A stretch of 64,000 nt of DNA from Marinobacterium ramblicola (lineage in GTDB: Bacteria > Pseudomonadota > Gammaproteobacteria > Pseudomonadales > Balneatricaceae): positions 21,775 to 85,774 of the forward strand of contig NZ_JAHREP010000023.1 of NCBI RefSeq assembly GCF_019084545.1, written 5' to 3'. The position numbers were made by a program, and so were the translations under genes. Under the pieces are notes generated by a model, which did not search any database, was not told where the DNA came from, and saw nothing but the letters and a program-made list of their open reading frames with translations. Shown piece by piece: positions 45,927 to 54,666 of this stretch (its first letter is position 1; every line of letters begins with the position of its first letter).

Positions 45927-46934
45927 TCAGACCTTCATACGGCTGAATACACGGCGTGCGTTGCCTTCGAAGATCTGCTGCTTCTGTTCGGCGGAGAGTA
46001 CGGTGTTGCCGTCGATGTAACGCTTGGTGTCATCGAAGTAGTGGCCGGTTTCCGGGTCGATACCGCGCACGGCACCGATCATCTCGGAGGCGAACAGGAT
46101 GTTCTTGGTCGGGATGATGTCGAGCAGCAGGTCGATACCGCGCTGGTGATAGACGCAGGTGTCGAAATAGATGTTGTTCAGCACACGCTCTTCCAGGTCA
46201 AAGCCCTGATCCAGCGCCAGACCGCGGAAACGGCCCCAGTGGTAGGGCACCGCACCGCCGCCATGCGGAATGATGATCTTCAGTTCTGGGAAGTCCTTGA
46301 ACACGTCAGACATCATCAACTGCTGGAAGCCGGTAGTGTCCGCGCCCAGGTAGTGCGAGCCGGTGGTGTGGAAGCAGTCGTTACAGGCGGCGCTGACATG
46401 CACCATCGCCGGGATATCGTACTCGACCATCTTCTCGTAGATCGGATAGAAGGAGCGGTCAGCCAGGGAGGAACCGTTCCAGTGGCCACCGCTGGGATCC
46501 GGGTTCAGGTTGATACCGATGAAGCCCATCTGCTCGACGGTACGTACGATCTCCGGCACCGATTTGGCCGGATCGACACCCGGAGACTGGGGCAGTTGCG
46601 CCACCGGCACAAAGTTCTGCGGGAACAGATCGCAGACACGGCGGATCAGGTCGTTCTGATGCTCGGTCCAGAACTGGCTGGTGTGCTCGTTACCGATGTG
46701 GTGCCCCATCCAACTGGCACGGGGCGAGAAGATAGTCAGGTCGGTGCCGCGCTCCTGCTGCAGGCGCAGCTGGTTCTTCTCGATCGACTCGCGGATCTCA
46801 TCATCGCTGATGACAATACTGCCCTTTTCACCGACGAAGTTCGGATCTTTGGCTACCGCCGCTTTCTGCTTTTCACGGTACTCGCCCACCTGGGGCGGCG
46901 TGGTGGTGTAGTGGCCATGGCAGTCGATTATCAT
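45927..46934 (-). CDS. ligJ: 4-oxalomesaconate hydratase
   Basis: 335 residues, amidohydrolase superfamily (ACMSD-like). MIIDCHGHYTTTPPQV carries the first metal-binding His pair; later motifs are FSPRASWMGHHIGNEHT, MVHVSAACNDCFHTTGSHYLG and IIIPHGGGAVPYHWGRFRG. It hydrates 4-oxalomesaconate to the aldolase substrate. It heads the six-gene lig operon, with the divergent LysR gene 229 bp away. Confidence 0.93.
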   Translation of the reverse strand: MIIDCHGHYTTTPPQVGEYREKQKAAVAKDPNFVGEKGSIVISDDEIRESIEKNQLRLQQERGTDLTIFSPRASWMGHHIGNEHTSQFWTEHQNDLIRRVCDLFPQNFVPVAQLPQSPGVDPAKSVPEIVRTVEQMGFIGINLNPDPSGGHWNGSSLADRSFYPIYEKMVEYDIPAMVHVSAACNDCFHTTGSHYLGADTTGFQQLMMSDVFKDFPELKIIIPHGGGAVPYHWGRFRGLALDQGFDLEERVLNNIYFDTCVYHQRGIDLLLDIIPTKNILFASEMIGAVRGIDPETGHYFDDTKRYIDGNTVLSAEQKQQIFEGNARRVFSRMKV

Positions 46935-47098
46935 TGCTTGAACCTTTTTATTTACGCTTGTTAGAGGTTGCCGCGGTTCGGCTGACGCCGGCTTAACCGC
47001 ATCGGAATCGGCCGTGAAACAGACAGTTTCCCGCTTTTGACATGGCTACAGTATTGTCCTGCCCCTGTAAGTTGGCTATTTCAATTTCGCCGAAACCC

Positions 47099-47125
47099 TA
47101 TTAGATTTTGATATAGCACCTAATA
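47099..47125. promoter_or_regulatory. Candidate LysR site in the ligJ/LysR gap
   Basis: TATTAG (47099-47104) and CTAATA (47120-47125) form an inverted repeat 39 bases before the LysR start, where autoregulation would act. TTTCAATT at about 47089 resembles the half-site found upstream of ligC. Confidence 0.4.
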
Positions 47126-47163
47126 ACTACCGGAACGAACACCAATACAGGAGGCGATCTCAA

Positions 47164-48387
47164 ATGCAGCTTGTCATTCCAAATCTGCGACATCTGCGCG
47201 TATTCCTGGAGGTCGCCGATTGCAAAAGCATCAGCCAGGCTGCGCCGAGAGTATTCCTCTCGCAACCAGCCATTACCCAAGCAATCGCCAAGCTGGAAAA
47301 GCTGCTCGGTACCGAGCTGTTCGAGCGCCATACCGATGGCATGTACCCGACGCCGGCAGGCAATGTCTGGTACAACCGTATCCAGCGCTGTATCGACTAT
47401 ATCGAGCAGGGGGCACGGGAAGCTCTGCGCAACAGCCCCGCCCGCACGCAAAGCGCCCAGACCAACATCCTGCCGATGCTGACCACCACCCAGCTGCGTG
47501 CCCTGATCGCGGTGACAGAAGCGGAAAACTTCAGCATCGCCAGCCGCAATCTTGGCGTCTCACAATCCTCGCTGCACCGCGCCGCCCGTGAGCTGGAACA
47601 GCTACTGGAGGTGCGCCTGTTCGAAAAAACCAGCACCGGCATCAGTACCACCAAGGCAGCCAAGGCACTGGCTCGCGCGGCCAAGCTCGGCTTTTCCGAG
47701 ATTCATCAGGGCTACTTCGAGATCAGCGCGCTGCAGTTTCGAGAGGTGGGCAAGATCGTCGTCGGCAGTATGCCGCTGGCACGCACCTCCATACTGCCCA
47801 GCGTTATCAACCGCTTTGCCAAGGAGCACCCCGAGGTTGGTATCAATATCGTCGACGCCCCCTACAACGACCTGTTGCATCACCTGCGCCATGGCGATCT
47901 GGACTTCCTGATCGGCGCCCTGCGCTTTCCGCCACCCGTCGATGACATCGTCCAGGAGGAGCTATTGGCACCGCCGCTGGCGATCGTTGCGCGTCGCGGC
48001 CACCCATTGGAGTACGAGCAGAATCTCGACCTTAAAACACTCGCCCGCTATCCCTGGGTTGTACCCCGCCTGGGCACACCCACCCGCACATATTTCGATA
48101 CCCTGTTCAGTGACAACGGCATCCCGATCCCGACCGGACTTGTAGAGACCAGTTCGCAAATACTTATTCGGGAGCTGCTTCTCGGCAGTGATCGACTGAC
48201 ACTGATTTCCAGTCACCAGATCGAATATGAGCGCGCCCTCGGTCTGCTCCGAGTGATCCCCTTCGCTCTAAGCCACACCAGACGGCCTATCGGCATCACC
48301 CTGCGCCGCAACTGGCAGGCCACGCCAACACAGAAAGCCTTCCTCGACATGCTGCGTGAAGCAGCACAGAACTACGCAGACCTCTGA
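47164..48387 (+). CDS. LysR-type regulator with two N-terminal DNA-binding domains
   Basis: 407 residues, about 100 longer than usual. Residues 8-66 form one LysR winged helix (LRVFLEVADCKSISQAAPRV, SQPAITQAIAKLEKLLGTEL). Residues 106-164 form a second (LRALIAVTEAENFSIASRNL, SQSSLHRAARELEQLLEVRL). A single effector-binding domain follows (about 190-400). Start has a GGAGG site. It lies between the divergent lig operon and ligC, and so is the probable activator of protocatechuate degradation. The duplicated domain appears genuine, in one open frame with no frameshift. Confidence 0.9.
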   Translation: MQLVIPNLRHLRVFLEVADCKSISQAAPRVFLSQPAITQAIAKLEKLLGTELFERHTDGMYPTPAGNVWYNRIQRCIDYIEQGAREALRNSPARTQSAQTNILPMLTTTQLRALIAVTEAENFSIASRNLGVSQSSLHRAARELEQLLEVRLFEKTSTGISTTKAAKALARAAKLGFSEIHQGYFEISALQFREVGKIVVGSMPLARTSILPSVINRFAKEHPEVGINIVDAPYNDLLHHLRHGDLDFLIGALRFPPPVDDIVQEELLAPPLAIVARRGHPLEYEQNLDLKTLARYPWVVPRLGTPTRTYFDTLFSDNGIPIPTGLVETSSQILIRELLLGSDRLTLISSHQIEYERALGLLRVIPFALSHTRRPIGITLRRNWQATPTQKAFLDMLREAAQNYADL

Positions 48388-48409
48388 CCACCAAAAATCA
48401 AATTTCAAA

Positions 48410-48438
48410 AATTGAATACCCCAAATGGTTATTCAATT
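48410..48438. promoter_or_regulatory. Long inverted repeat upstream of ligC
   Basis: AATTGAATA and TATTCAATT are separated by 11 bases, the spacing of LysR recognition sites. It is about 180 bases before the ligC start. A nearby TTCAA-AAA-TTGAA (48404-48416) overlaps the left arm. Confidence 0.6.
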
Positions 48439-48615
48439 ATCCAACCCAGATCGCCGGTGCTACATTGAATACACTGAAAACGAATAGCACTGGCCGTTTC
48501 TCTATCCGCTGACAGGTATTTGCAGCCTGACGCATCAGGATTAGAAGGGCCCGCCCCCTTTTCCCACCACCCCGGGTATAAGGTTTAGCGAATCGATAAG
48601 AATGGAGAGAGGATA

Positions 48616-49569
48616 ATGAGACTCTGTGTAGCAGGCGCTTCCGGCGCATTCGGCATGAAACATATGGATGCCATCAGCGCCATCGACGGTGCTGAAGTGA
48701 CCTCGGTTGTCGGCACCAAGGAGGATGTAATCCGCGAGTTCGCTAAAGAGCGTGGCGTCGGCCACTACACCACCGACCTGGCCGAAGCCCTGGCTCGCGA
48801 TGATGTCGACGCAGTGATCCTGGCCACTCCGACCCAACTGCACGCCTCGCAGGCGATCCAATGCCTGGAAGCGGGCAAGCATGTCATGGTCGAGATTCCG
48901 ATGGCGGACAATATCGAAGACGCCCGCAAGCTGGTCGAGACCCAGCAGCGCACCGGTCTGGTTGCCATGGCAGGCCACACCCGCCGCTTCAACCCCAGCC
49001 ACCAGTGGATCCACAACAAGATCCTGGCCGGTGAACTGAAGGTTCAGCAGATGGATGTGCAGACCTATTTCTTCCGCCGCACCAACAAGAACGCCCTGGG
49101 TCAGGCGCGCTCTTGGACCGACCACCTGCTGTGGCACCACGCCTGCCATACCGTTGACCTGTTCCAGTACCAGACCGGCGAAACCGCCAGCCGCGTTCAG
49201 GCACTGGAGGGCCCGACCCATCCGGAGCTGGGTATCGCCATGGATATGAGCATCGGCATGAAGGTACCGGGCGGCGCGATCTGTACCCTGTCGCTGTCGT
49301 TCAACAACGACGGTCCGCTGGGCACCTTCTTCCGCTACATCTGCGACAACGGCACCTATATTGCCCGTTATGACGACCTGTTCGACGGTCATGACAACAA
49401 GATCGATCTGAGCGGTGTCGCGGTATCGAACAACGGTATCGAGCTTCAGGACCGCGAGTTTATCGCGGCCATCCGCGAAGGTCGTGAGCCCAACTCCAGC
49501 GTTGCGCAGTGTCTACCGGCTATGGAGACCCTGAACAAACTGGAGCAGTGCCTGCAGGCCAACGCCTGA
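48616..49569 (+). CDS. ligC: 4-carboxy-2-hydroxymuconate-6-semialdehyde dehydrogenase
   Basis: 317 residues, Gfo/Idh/MocA family. Rossmann start MRLCVAGASGAFGMKHMDAI, the EKP-type motif replaced by HVMVEIPMADN, and AGHTRRFNPSHQWIHNKI are as in LigC. NAD(P)-dependent oxidation of the hemiacetal ring-fission product gives 2-pyrone-4,6-dicarboxylate. It is transcribed away from the main lig operon, with the double-headed LysR regulator between them. Confidence 0.92.
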   Translation: MRLCVAGASGAFGMKHMDAISAIDGAEVTSVVGTKEDVIREFAKERGVGHYTTDLAEALARDDVDAVILATPTQLHASQAIQCLEAGKHVMVEIPMADNIEDARKLVETQQRTGLVAMAGHTRRFNPSHQWIHNKILAGELKVQQMDVQTYFFRRTNKNALGQARSWTDHLLWHHACHTVDLFQYQTGETASRVQALEGPTHPELGIAMDMSIGMKVPGGAICTLSLSFNNDGPLGTFFRYICDNGTYIARYDDLFDGHDNKIDLSGVAVSNNGIELQDREFIAAIREGREPNSSVAQCLPAMETLNKLEQCLQANA

Positions 49570-49602
49570 TCCGGTACTTCATCCTGGGGGCTTTAGTCCC
49601 CG

Positions 49603-49628
49603 GAGCCAGCCTTCCCCCGGGCTGGCTC
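49603..49628 (+). terminator. Hairpin after ligC
   Basis: GAGCCAGCC and GGCTGGCTC make a 9 bp perfect stem around 8 bases. No T-run. A smaller GGGG/CCCC hairpin precedes it. Probably a partial terminator or processing site between ligC and the aldo/keto reductase. Confidence 0.5.
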
Positions 49629-49677
49629 ACCCCTCATCTGCAGGGTGATTTGAATACGCGACACGAGGTCAGAACCG

Positions 49678-50673
49678 ATGGCAACTGCTCTCAACAACTA
49701 CTTTAACAGCCCCGGCATCGGCCTCGGCTGCATGAACCTGTCCCACGCTTACGGCTCCCCTCTGGCCGAGCCGGACGCGATAGAGGCACTGCATGCCGCC
49801 TTCGATATGGGCTATCGCCACTTCGATACCGCCACCCTGTATGGCGGCGGAAAAAACGAAACTCTGGTCGGCAAGGCGCTGAAAGAGAAGCGCAGCTCAC
49901 TATTCCTGGCCAGCAAATGCGGCATGGCGATCAGCCAGGAGAGCGGCCAAAAAGAGATCAACGGACGCCCGGACCGCATCAAGGCCCAGTGCGAGGCCAG
50001 CCTGCGCCGCTTGCAGACCGACCATATCGATCTGTACTACCTGCACCGCCTTGATCCCAATGTAGCCATCGAAGAGAGCGTCGGCGCACTGGCCGATCTG
50101 GTCCAAGAGGGCAAGATCGGCGCTATCGGTCTGTCCGAGGTATCAGCCACCACCCTGGCGCGCGCCCAGATAGAGGCCCCGATCGCGGCGCTGCAGACCG
50201 AATACTCGCTCTGGTCGCGCAATGCCGAAATTGCCGTGCTGGAGGCGACCAGAAACAGCGGTACGGCATTCGTCGCATTCAGCCCGCTGGCACGCGGTTT
50301 TCTGGCCAACGGCCTGCGCGATATCTCGGCACTGGAGCCGAAGGATATCCGCAACAACATGCCGCGTTTCAATGCGGACAACTATCCGCGGAATCTGCAG
50401 TTGCTGGATCAATACCTGACACTGGCGGAGACCGCCGGCTGTACACCGGCCCAGATGGCCCTGGCGTGGTTGAAGTCACGCGGTGGCCACATCGTACCGA
50501 TCCCGGGTACACGCCACATCGAACATATGGAGGAGAACCTCTCCGCCGCCAGCGTCCAACTGGACAGCGAGACGCTAGGCAAACTCGATGAACTGATCAA
50601 CCAGAAAACCGTTCACGGCCCGCGCTACAGCAGTGCTCAGCAGGCCGAGATCGATACCGAGGAGTTCGCCTGA
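49678..50673 (+). CDS. Aldo/keto reductase
   Basis: 331 residues, single-domain AKR barrel. The catalytic tetrad is visible: Asp in GYRHFDTATLYG, Tyr in the same segment, Lys in FLASKCGM, and His in LYYLHRLDP. NADPH site residues occur in VPIPGTRHIEHMEENL. It resembles the YajO/perakine-reductase-like branch (YSLWSRNAE, FVAFSPLARGFL). Placed between ligC and a TRAP operon, it may reduce or oxidise a keto/aldehyde intermediate of the imported substrate; this is inference. Confidence 0.88.
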   Translation: MATALNNYFNSPGIGLGCMNLSHAYGSPLAEPDAIEALHAAFDMGYRHFDTATLYGGGKNETLVGKALKEKRSSLFLASKCGMAISQESGQKEINGRPDRIKAQCEASLRRLQTDHIDLYYLHRLDPNVAIEESVGALADLVQEGKIGAIGLSEVSATTLARAQIEAPIAALQTEYSLWSRNAEIAVLEATRNSGTAFVAFSPLARGFLANGLRDISALEPKDIRNNMPRFNADNYPRNLQLLDQYLTLAETAGCTPAQMALAWLKSRGGHIVPIPGTRHIEHMEENLSAASVQLDSETLGKLDELINQKTVHGPRYSSAQQAEIDTEEFA

Positions 50674-50776
50674 ACCGATGGCGGCTCCGCCGACAAAACG
50701 TTGAAAAAGCAACAACTCCAACTAATACAAAAGCAATAACCATAACGATAACGACAGTGACACGAGGCGACAACGA

Positions 50777-51799
50777 ATGAAAAAAGCGCTCAAGGCAGCA
50801 GCTCTCGGCACCCTGATTTCGGCAGCGATCAGTGCCCCCGCTCAGGCAGCCGACTACACCCTCCGATTCGCTCACTTCTGGCCAGCGGTTTCCTCCGTGC
50901 ATAAGGAAGTGTTCGAAGCCTGGGCGGAGTCGGTCAGCAAAGCCTCCGACGGCCGTATCGAGGTGCAGATCTATCCCGGTGGTACGCTGGCCAAGCCGCC
51001 GGCGCAGTACGATGCCGTGGTTAACGGTATCGCCGATATGACCACCACCGTTCTGGGCTATACCGCCAACCGCTTCCCGCTGACCCAGATCGTGGAGCTG
51101 CCGGGCGTGGTCAAGGATGCCCAGCAGGGCTCCTGCGTGGTCGAAAAGCTCTACGAAGAGGGGGTGATCGCCGATGAGTTCAAGGAGACCCATCCGCTGT
51201 TCCTGTTCACCCACGGTCAGGGCCACCTGAACCTGACCGACAAAGTGGTCAAGGAGCCGTCGGATCTGGCTGGACTGCGCATTCGCCGCCCCACCGCCGT
51301 GGTCGGCAAACTGCTTGAAGGGTTGGGCGCTCAGCCGGTCGGCATGCCGGCCCCGGAATCCTACCAGGCGATGCAGCGTGGCGTTATCGACGGTGTGGCC
51401 CTGCCCTGGGAAGGGGTGAAATCCTTCCGTCTGAATGAGCTGGCCAACACCCATACCGAGGTCGGCGGACTCTACAGCCTGACCTTCATCGTGACCATGA
51501 ACAAGCGTGTCTACGACAGCATGCCGGATGACCTGAAGAAGGTGATCGATGAAAACTCGGGCATGGTCTGGGCTAATAAAACCGGAGCGGTGTTCGACCA
51601 GATCGACGGCGAAGGCCGCAAGGATGCCGTTGCAGCAGGCCACACCATCGTGACCATCGAAGGCGGTGCCGAGAACCCGAAATGGAAACCGGTTCTGGAT
51701 GCGGCAACCGAAAGCTACCTGCAGGAGCTCGAGGACAAGGGACTGCCGGCACGCGACGTCTACAAGCGCACGCTTGAGCTGTCGAAACTGTGTCAGTAA
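50777..51799 (+). CDS. TRAP transporter substrate-binding protein (DctP family)
   Basis: 340 residues. Signal peptide MKKALKAAALGTLISAAISA cleaved near APAQA. Mature protein opens with DYTLRFAHFWPAVSSVHKEV and has SDLAGLRIRRPTAVVGKLLE with the carboxylate-binding Arg, and MPAPESYQAMQRGVIDGVAL. First gene of a dctPQM operon downstream of ligC and an aldo/keto reductase. An aromatic or alicyclic acid feeding the lig pathway is the likely cargo. Confidence 0.9.
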   Translation: MKKALKAAALGTLISAAISAPAQAADYTLRFAHFWPAVSSVHKEVFEAWAESVSKASDGRIEVQIYPGGTLAKPPAQYDAVVNGIADMTTTVLGYTANRFPLTQIVELPGVVKDAQQGSCVVEKLYEEGVIADEFKETHPLFLFTHGQGHLNLTDKVVKEPSDLAGLRIRRPTAVVGKLLEGLGAQPVGMPAPESYQAMQRGVIDGVALPWEGVKSFRLNELANTHTEVGGLYSLTFIVTMNKRVYDSMPDDLKKVIDENSGMVWANKTGAVFDQIDGEGRKDAVAAGHTIVTIEGGAENPKWKPVLDAATESYLQELEDKGLPARDVYKRTLELSKLCQ

Positions 51800-51821
51800 A
51801 ACCTCGTTGTAAGCGGAGTTT

Positions 51822-52337
51822 GTGATGAAACAGATTACACGCCTGGTGGACGCCGTCAGCTCCTATATGCAGCTGATCAGTGGCCTGCTGCTCGTGTCGA
51901 TGATGGTGACGGTCCTGCTGGACGTCACCTCTCGCGCCCTGTTCAGGATGACCGACGGCGGCCTCGACCTCACCTTTATCGGTGGCATCGAGCTGATCAA
52001 ATTCGGCCTGCTGTTCACCGTATTGTTCGCCCTGCCCTACTGTGTCGACAAATCTCAGGTCGTGGTCGATCTGTTTACCGAGAAGCTGACCGATCCGAAG
52101 AAAGCCTTTCTGGAAAGCATCTATTTTGTCGGCTATGCGGTGCTGGGAACCGGTATGACAATTCGCTTTTACCATGCGATCGGAAACGCCGCGATGAGCG
52201 GTGAAACCACGCAGGATCTGCTGATCCCGATGAACTATATCTACGTACTGACAACCTTCGCGACCGCAGTGCTCGCCATCCGCTCACTGCTGGTCGCCAA
52301 GCAGCGTCTGTGCACAGCCATGGGGTATAAGGCATGA
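51822..52337 (+). CDS. TRAP transporter small permease (DctQ family)
   Basis: 171 residues with four membrane segments (about 15-40, 58-75, 92-115, 135-158). DVTSRALFRM and GGIELIKFGLLFTVLFALPY match DctQ. It overlaps dctM by 4 bases (ATGA). Partner of the adjacent binding protein and large permease. Confidence 0.87.
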   Translation: MMKQITRLVDAVSSYMQLISGLLLVSMMVTVLLDVTSRALFRMTDGGLDLTFIGGIELIKFGLLFTVLFALPYCVDKSQVVVDLFTEKLTDPKKAFLESIYFVGYAVLGTGMTIRFYHAIGNAAMSGETTQDLLIPMNYIYVLTTFATAVLAIRSLLVAKQRLCTAMGYKA

Positions 52338-53620
52338 GCTCATCGATGATAGGACTGGTCTGCATCGGACTGATGCTGGTCATGATGGCCCTGCGCGCAC
52401 CTATCGCGCTGTCGATGGCGGCCATCGGCTTTTTCGGCTTTGCCTGGATCATCGCCTTCGATCCGGCCATGGCCATCCTTGAGAGCGGTCCGTTCGAGAC
52501 CCTTTCCAACTATAGCTTCAGCCCCATCCCGATGTTTATCATGATGGGGGTATTCGCCTCGCGGGCGAAGATGTCCGATCAGCTGTTCTCCGGTGCCCGC
52601 ACCCTGTTCGGCGCCTGGCGCGGCGGTATCGCGCTGTCGGCGATCCTCTCCTGCGGCATCTTCTCCGCCATCTCCGGCTCATCGGTGGCAACCGCCGCCA
52701 GCATGTCACGAGTGGCACTGCCGGAGATGAAAAAGCACGGCTATGCCGACTCCCTGGCCACCGGTACGCTGGCCGCCGGCGGCACGCTGGGTATCATGAT
52801 TCCGCCGTCGATCGCGCTGCTGCTCTACGCACTGATCACCGAGCAGTCGGTGGGTGACATGTTCATCGCCGGCCTGGTTCCGGGCCTGCTGGGCCTGGTG
52901 CTCTACTGTGTAACGATCAGCATCATGGTGAAGTGGAAGCCGGAACTGGCAACCCCGGGCGATGCCACCAACCTGAAGGAGAAGCTGATCGGTCTCAAGG
53001 GGCTGATCCCCTTCACCGGGGTGTTCGTGATCATCATCGGCGGCATCTACACCGGCCTGTTCACACCGACCGAAGCCGCCGCCATCGGCGCCTTTGCCAC
53101 ACTGGTAATCGCCATCGTACGCGGCATGAACTTCGCCCAGTTCCGCGAGTCGCTGCAGGAAACCCTTGTTACTTCGATCATGATCTTTTTCATGATCATC
53201 GGTGCCGAGATTTTCGGCTACTTCCTCAGCGTGTCCCGTATCTCGTTCGAACTGGTAAGCTTTGTCGACAGCCTGCATATGACGCCTTTCGCCGTGCTGA
53301 TCAGCATTCTGATCCTGTTCATGCTGCTGGGTTGCGTCATGGACAGCCTCGCGATGCTGCTGCTGACGGTGCCGGTGGTCTATCCGCTGATAGAAGCGGC
53401 GGGTTTTGATCCGGTATGGTTCGGTATAATCGCGGTTATCACCGTGGAACTGGGGCTGATTACCCCGCCGGTGGGGATGAACGTATTCGTGATCAAGGCG
53501 TTCGCGCCCGATATCTCGATCGGCTCGATCTACAAGGGGGTTATGCCCTTTGTGATCTCCGACCTGGTGCGCCTGGCGCTGATCATCTCCTTCCCGGTTT
53601 TGGCGCTGGGACTGCTCTGA
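52334..53620 (+). CDS. TRAP transporter large permease (DctM family)
   Basis: 428 residues. DctM motifs: SCGIFSAISGSSVATAASMS, AAGGTLGIMIPPSIALLLYA, IYTGLFTPTEAAAIGAFATL, and ELGLITPPVGMNVFVIKAFA. About twelve hydrophobic segments. Completes the second TRAP system. A stable hairpin follows 17 bases after the stop. Confidence 0.92.
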   Translation: MSSSMIGLVCIGLMLVMMALRAPIALSMAAIGFFGFAWIIAFDPAMAILESGPFETLSNYSFSPIPMFIMMGVFASRAKMSDQLFSGARTLFGAWRGGIALSAILSCGIFSAISGSSVATAASMSRVALPEMKKHGYADSLATGTLAAGGTLGIMIPPSIALLLYALITEQSVGDMFIAGLVPGLLGLVLYCVTISIMVKWKPELATPGDATNLKEKLIGLKGLIPFTGVFVIIIGGIYTGLFTPTEAAAIGAFATLVIAIVRGMNFAQFRESLQETLVTSIMIFFMIIGAEIFGYFLSVSRISFELVSFVDSLHMTPFAVLISILILFMLLGCVMDSLAMLLLTVPVVYPLIEAAGFDPVWFGIIAVITVELGLITPPVGMNVFVIKAFAPDISIGSIYKGVMPFVISDLVRLALIISFPVLALGLL

Positions 53621-53636
53621 TCCCGGCTAGTGAGTC

Positions 53637-53662
53637 GGCCGGGCGTCTGTTGACGTCCGGCC
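53637..53662 (+). terminator. Hairpin after the second TRAP operon
   Basis: GGCCGGGCGTC and GACGTCCGGCC form an 11 bp stem with one G-T pair and loop TGTT. There is no T-run, so termination is possible but not certain. Confidence 0.5.
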
Positions 53663-53681
53663 CATCGGCAGGTTGCAGCGG

Positions 53682-54593
53682 ATGAAATCAACAGCGATCG
53701 GCAAACCCTCCTCCCGCGGTATCTCCAACTACGCGCTGTACAGTGAAGCGCAGTCGGCCGACGACCCTGAGTTTATCCATATCGAGGATATCCGCTCTCG
53801 CGCGCGCCTGTTCGACTGGACTATCAATATCCACGTTCATCCGCGCATGTATCAGCTGATCTATGTGCGAAGCGGCCATGTGCGTATCCATATCGACGGT
53901 GAGGAGCGGACCGAACAAGCCCCCTGTATCATCACCATCCCGCCTTCGGTGGTCCACGGCTTCGAGTTCGGGCAGGAGAACACCAATGGCTCGGTGGTCA
54001 CCGTCTCCCAGCTGGTGCTGCTGGATGAGCAGTTCCAGCGCGACTTTCCGTTCGGTGACGAGATGTTGCGTACGGCACAGGTGCTATCGCTCAAACGCCA
54101 TCCTGAAGACACCCGTGTCATTGAACAGATCATCGCCCAACTGGAAGAGGAGTACCGGGACAGCCGTACCGGCAAGAAGCAGATGTTCGAGTGGCTGCTC
54201 TATGCCCTGCTGCTGAAGGTGGGCCGCCGGGTCCACGCCAGCCATCGCACGCGGGAGGAGGATCACTACGAGCGTCTCTACCGCCGATTGAGCCAGCTAG
54301 TTGAGAAGCACTACCGGGAGCACAAACCGGCCACCTTCTATGCAGAGCAGCTGCATACCACCACCACTTCGTTGAACCGCGCCTGTTCGTCCGTGGCCGG
54401 CAAGAACGTCAGCGAACTGCTGCACGACCGGCTGACGCTGGAAGCACAGCGGATGCTGATCTACTCCTCCGTACCCGTATCGCTGATCGCCTACGATCTC
54501 GGCTTCGGCGACCCGGCCTACTTCTCGCGCTTCTTCAAGCGGCGTACCGGCACAGCACCGAGCAGCTTTCGCGAGATGCGCGATCGCGGCTGA
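53682..54593 (+). CDS. AraC-family transcriptional regulator
   Basis: 303 residues from ATG 53682; a TTG nine bases upstream has no ribosome site. N-terminal cupin ligand domain (about 35-110, VHPRMYQLIYVRSGHVRIHI, HGFEFG) and C-terminal double helix-turn-helix (about 200-300, ending LIAYDLGFGDPAYFSRFFKR). This is the PobR/HpaA-like layout often found with aromatic catabolism. It lies directly after the TRAP operon and may control it. Confidence 0.87.
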   Translation: MKSTAIGKPSSRGISNYALYSEAQSADDPEFIHIEDIRSRARLFDWTINIHVHPRMYQLIYVRSGHVRIHIDGEERTEQAPCIITIPPSVVHGFEFGQENTNGSVVTVSQLVLLDEQFQRDFPFGDEMLRTAQVLSLKRHPEDTRVIEQIIAQLEEEYRDSRTGKKQMFEWLLYALLLKVGRRVHASHRTREEDHYERLYRRLSQLVEKHYREHKPATFYAEQLHTTTTSLNRACSSVAGKNVSELLHDRLTLEAQRMLIYSSVPVSLIAYDLGFGDPAYFSRFFKRRTGTAPSSFREMRDRG

Positions 54594-54632
54594 ATCAGGT
54601 CTTGCATTAATGATATGATTAAGGCCAAATAC

Positions 54633-54645
54633 TGAACAACGTTCA
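54633..54645. promoter_or_regulatory. Candidate IclR operator at the iclR-type gene
   Basis: TGAAC-AAC-GTTCA is a palindrome 21 bases before the IclR start. A related site with the same GAAC-N3-GTTC core is found at 58374-58384. Both are preceded by a TAATGATAT(G/T)ATT element (54608-54620 here). Confidence 0.6.
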
Positions 54646-54666
54646 ATTTCGTACGGATCATAGTTC

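Noticed and set aside
45168..46964. 598-codon plus-strand ORF opposite ligK and ligJ
   Set aside because: Antisense shadow spanning two unrelated genes and their gap; the protein is low-complexity and unlike any family.
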